Shown here piece after piece: positions 6,157 to 7,362 of a stretch of DNA of 7,362 nucleotides; within the stretch, counting starts at the first letter, position 1; each line of letters begins with the position of its first letter. The stretch is from NCBI GenBank assembly GCA_050248595.1, contig JBFWSB010000232.1, positions 1-7,362 on the forward strand. Reading direction: 5' to 3'. The notes below the pieces were generated by a model. That model was not told the origin of the DNA. It saw nothing but the letters and a program-made list of their open reading frames with translations, and did not search any database. This DNA comes from JAGWAZ01 sp050248595 (lineage in GTDB: Bacteria > Bacteroidota > Ignavibacteria > OLB7). The position numbers were made by a program, and so were the translations under genes.

Positions 6157-6861
6157 ATGAGAACGCTTTTTTCCATTCTCTGCGCATTTTTTCTGGCTCC
6201 GGTGCTTCTTTCAGCTCAGGGATCGTGCTCAATCACGGTCACCACAGTGAGTGGAACGGCAAAAACTACCAACTCTTCACTTGCGGTGGGAGCCTCACTT
6301 GCGAAGGGGGATACAATATATGTAGGGAGTGGTTCTCTGCTGGAGCTAAAGGTTGGTGCTGGAGCAATAACCAGAATAGGTGCGAACTCAAAGGTCTACG
6401 TTGATGCCTCCTACTGTCCAGATGCCTCCACACACGCAGTACGGCTGAAGTTGGTTTCCGGCAATCTCTGGGCAAAAGGACATTCAGGAGTTGAAAAATT
6501 CCAGATTACCTCTGAACACTTCCTCGTGATGGTAGGCAATAGCACGATTAGTGCAAACGCTCGCTACCTCGACACCACCTTCACTCTCTCGAGACGTAGT
6601 GAGAGGATTGAGACACGAGATTGGGCAGACACCGTTGAAGTAGAGAGCTATACATTTCCGTTCGTCGGGCACATGTCCGCAATCTTTGCACTTGCTGGAG
6701 AGCCAATTCTGATTCCCTGGGGAGGGACAAAAGAAGTTCTTCAAGTTGGAATGCAGTCAACCTTTGGTTTTGATGAAGCCCACATCTCAAGCAAGCCAGA
6801 AAAGATTGAGCCGAGCCAAGTACTCTTCACAAAAGAGGGAGACTACCGTAAGGGAAGTTGA
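6157..6861 (+). CDS. Secreted FecR-domain protein
   Basis: A 234-residue protein. A signal peptide covers about residues 1-21 (hydrophobic core FSILCAFFLAPVLL, then SAQG). A FecR-like beta-rich domain follows at about 25-135, recognisable from TTVSGTAKT (29-37), the LAVGASLAKGDTIYVGSGS run (42-60) with its 'VG..L..GD.I..G.GS' pattern, ITRIGANSKVYV (71-82), LKLVSGNLWA (97-106) and FQITSEHFLVMVG (115-127). In classical FecR proteins this domain is periplasmic and linked to an N-terminal anti-sigma region and a membrane helix. Here those parts are absent and no sigma factor gene lies nearby, so a role in iron-dicitrate signalling should not be assumed; secreted stand-alone FecR proteins generally have unknown function. 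Residues about 136-234 match nothing I recognise. The ATG at 6157 was chosen because the signal peptide starts there; an in-frame ATG at 6037 would add 40 residues without signal-peptide character. The 3' end overlaps the convergent PAP2 gene. Confidence 0.8.
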   Translation: MRTLFSILCAFFLAPVLLSAQGSCSITVTTVSGTAKTTNSSLAVGASLAKGDTIYVGSGSLLELKVGAGAITRIGANSKVYVDASYCPDASTHAVRLKLVSGNLWAKGHSGVEKFQITSEHFLVMVGNSTISANARYLDTTFTLSRRSERIETRDWADTVEVESYTFPFVGHMSAIFALAGEPILIPWGGTKEVLQVGMQSTFGFDEAHISSKPEKIEPSQVLFTKEGDYRKGS

Positions 6862-7362
6862 GGCTCTTCTTCGGCGACTCTTCTCCACTTAATTTTTTGT
6901 GCTAACACAAAACATCCAAACGTGAAGAAGGGAGCCGCCACCACATCAACCGTGTAGTGAACGTGCTGCATCAGAAGCATCACCCCGAGCAGAACTGTCA
7001 GCAAGAGAAAGATAGATTTGAAGCGACGTTCCTGTGCAGTCAGGAAGAAGAGAAACATTGTGGCAGTGTGCCCGGAGAAGAAAAGATCGTTTGTCATTGC
7101 CCCCCCTGGGCCGAGGCCGGCAACAGGATCTCGCAGAAGTATCATCCCGTCGGGCTGTGCAAAGGGGGCAAGGAACATCACAACAATGCGCACAAGCAGA
7201 AGAAGCGTATAGGATCGAATCGTTAACAGAAGCGCATCGGGTGAGGGGAGAAGTCGCGTAACGGCAAGCAGAAGTCCTCCATAAATCAGCGCGAAAATTG
7301 GCCACGTCAAATCAACTGGAGTTATAAGGTTGAGGATTGGGTCATCCAGCACCACCCCAGAA
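6843..7362 (-). CDS. PAP2-type (sphingomyelin synthase-like, PAP2_C) membrane phosphatase, 5' end cut by window
   Basis: Integral membrane protein of the PAP2 lipid phosphatase/phosphotransferase superfamily, closest by motif to the PAP2_C branch that includes sphingomyelin synthases. Numbering from the GTG codon at 7355, the hallmark motifs are DLFFSGHT (90-97, His96) and HYTVDVVAAPF (133-143, His133 and Asp137), which in the family supply the catalytic His-His-Asp triad facing outside the cytoplasm. Hydrophobic segments at about 18-35, 42-64, 92-106, 113-130 and 136-152 suggest at least five membrane spans, followed by a basic cytoplasmic-type tail (KIKWRR). The frame stays open to the window edge, and the only start seen here is GTG. 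Homologues normally have more N-terminal sequence, so the true start is probably outside the window. The likely role is dephosphorylation of a lipid or lipid-linked phosphate; the substrate cannot be read from the sequence, and bacterial members should not be called sphingomyelin synthases. The 3' end overlaps the convergent FecR-domain gene by 19 bases. Confidence 0.85.
   Translation of the reverse strand, partial: SGVVLDDPILNLITPVDLTWPIFALIYGGLLLAVTRLLPSPDALLLTIRSYTLLLLVRIVVMFLAPFAQPDGMILLRDPVAGLGPGGAMTNDLFFSGHTATMFLFFLTAQERRFKSIFLLLTVLLGVMLLMQHVHYTVDVVAAPFFTFGCFVLAQKIKWRRVAEEEPQLPLR

Overview
The window carries four protein-coding genes and several unusual repeats. It probably comes from a member of the Bacteroidota/Chlorobi-Kapabacteria (FCB) group. 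The grounds are a C-terminal type IX secretion (T9SS) sorting domain with a YPNP motif on the largest protein, start codons preceded by AT-rich leaders without a clear Shine-Dalgarno, and a secreted FecR-domain protein. The lineage is an inference; no rRNA or other phylogenetic marker is present.

Layout: 1-160 is non-coding and holds a large imperfect inverted repeat with two smaller hairpins inside it, just downstream of the first gene. A secreted di-heme cytochrome c peroxidase/MauG-family protein with an extra helical N-terminal domain is on the minus strand at 161-2104. Positions 2105-2724 contain no credible gene. They are filled by an array of five ~100-bp tandem repeats, each able to fold into a long hairpin, followed by a rearranged sixth copy and a separate GC-rich hairpin. 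A 1053-residue exported protein made of two PhoX/DUF839 domains in tandem plus a T9SS sorting domain is on the minus strand at 2725-5886. A 270-bp divergent intergenic region (5887-6156) with three GTATTAT direct repeats separates it from a plus-strand secreted FecR-domain protein (6157-6861). That gene converges on, and overlaps by 19 bp, a PAP2-type membrane phosphatase on the minus strand, whose 5' end runs off the window.

The genes do not form an obvious pathway. Three of the four products carry Sec-type signal peptides and the fourth is a membrane protein, so the region is cell-envelope oriented. The PhoX-like protein and the peroxidase are co-oriented but separated by the 620-bp repeat region, so they need not be co-transcribed. 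The two points most worth following up are the nearly identical DNA core shared by the two PhoX domains (848 bp with 3 differences, flanked by clearly diverged sequence), which looks like gene conversion, and the palindromic repeat array, which resembles an extragenic repeat family rather than coding sequence.
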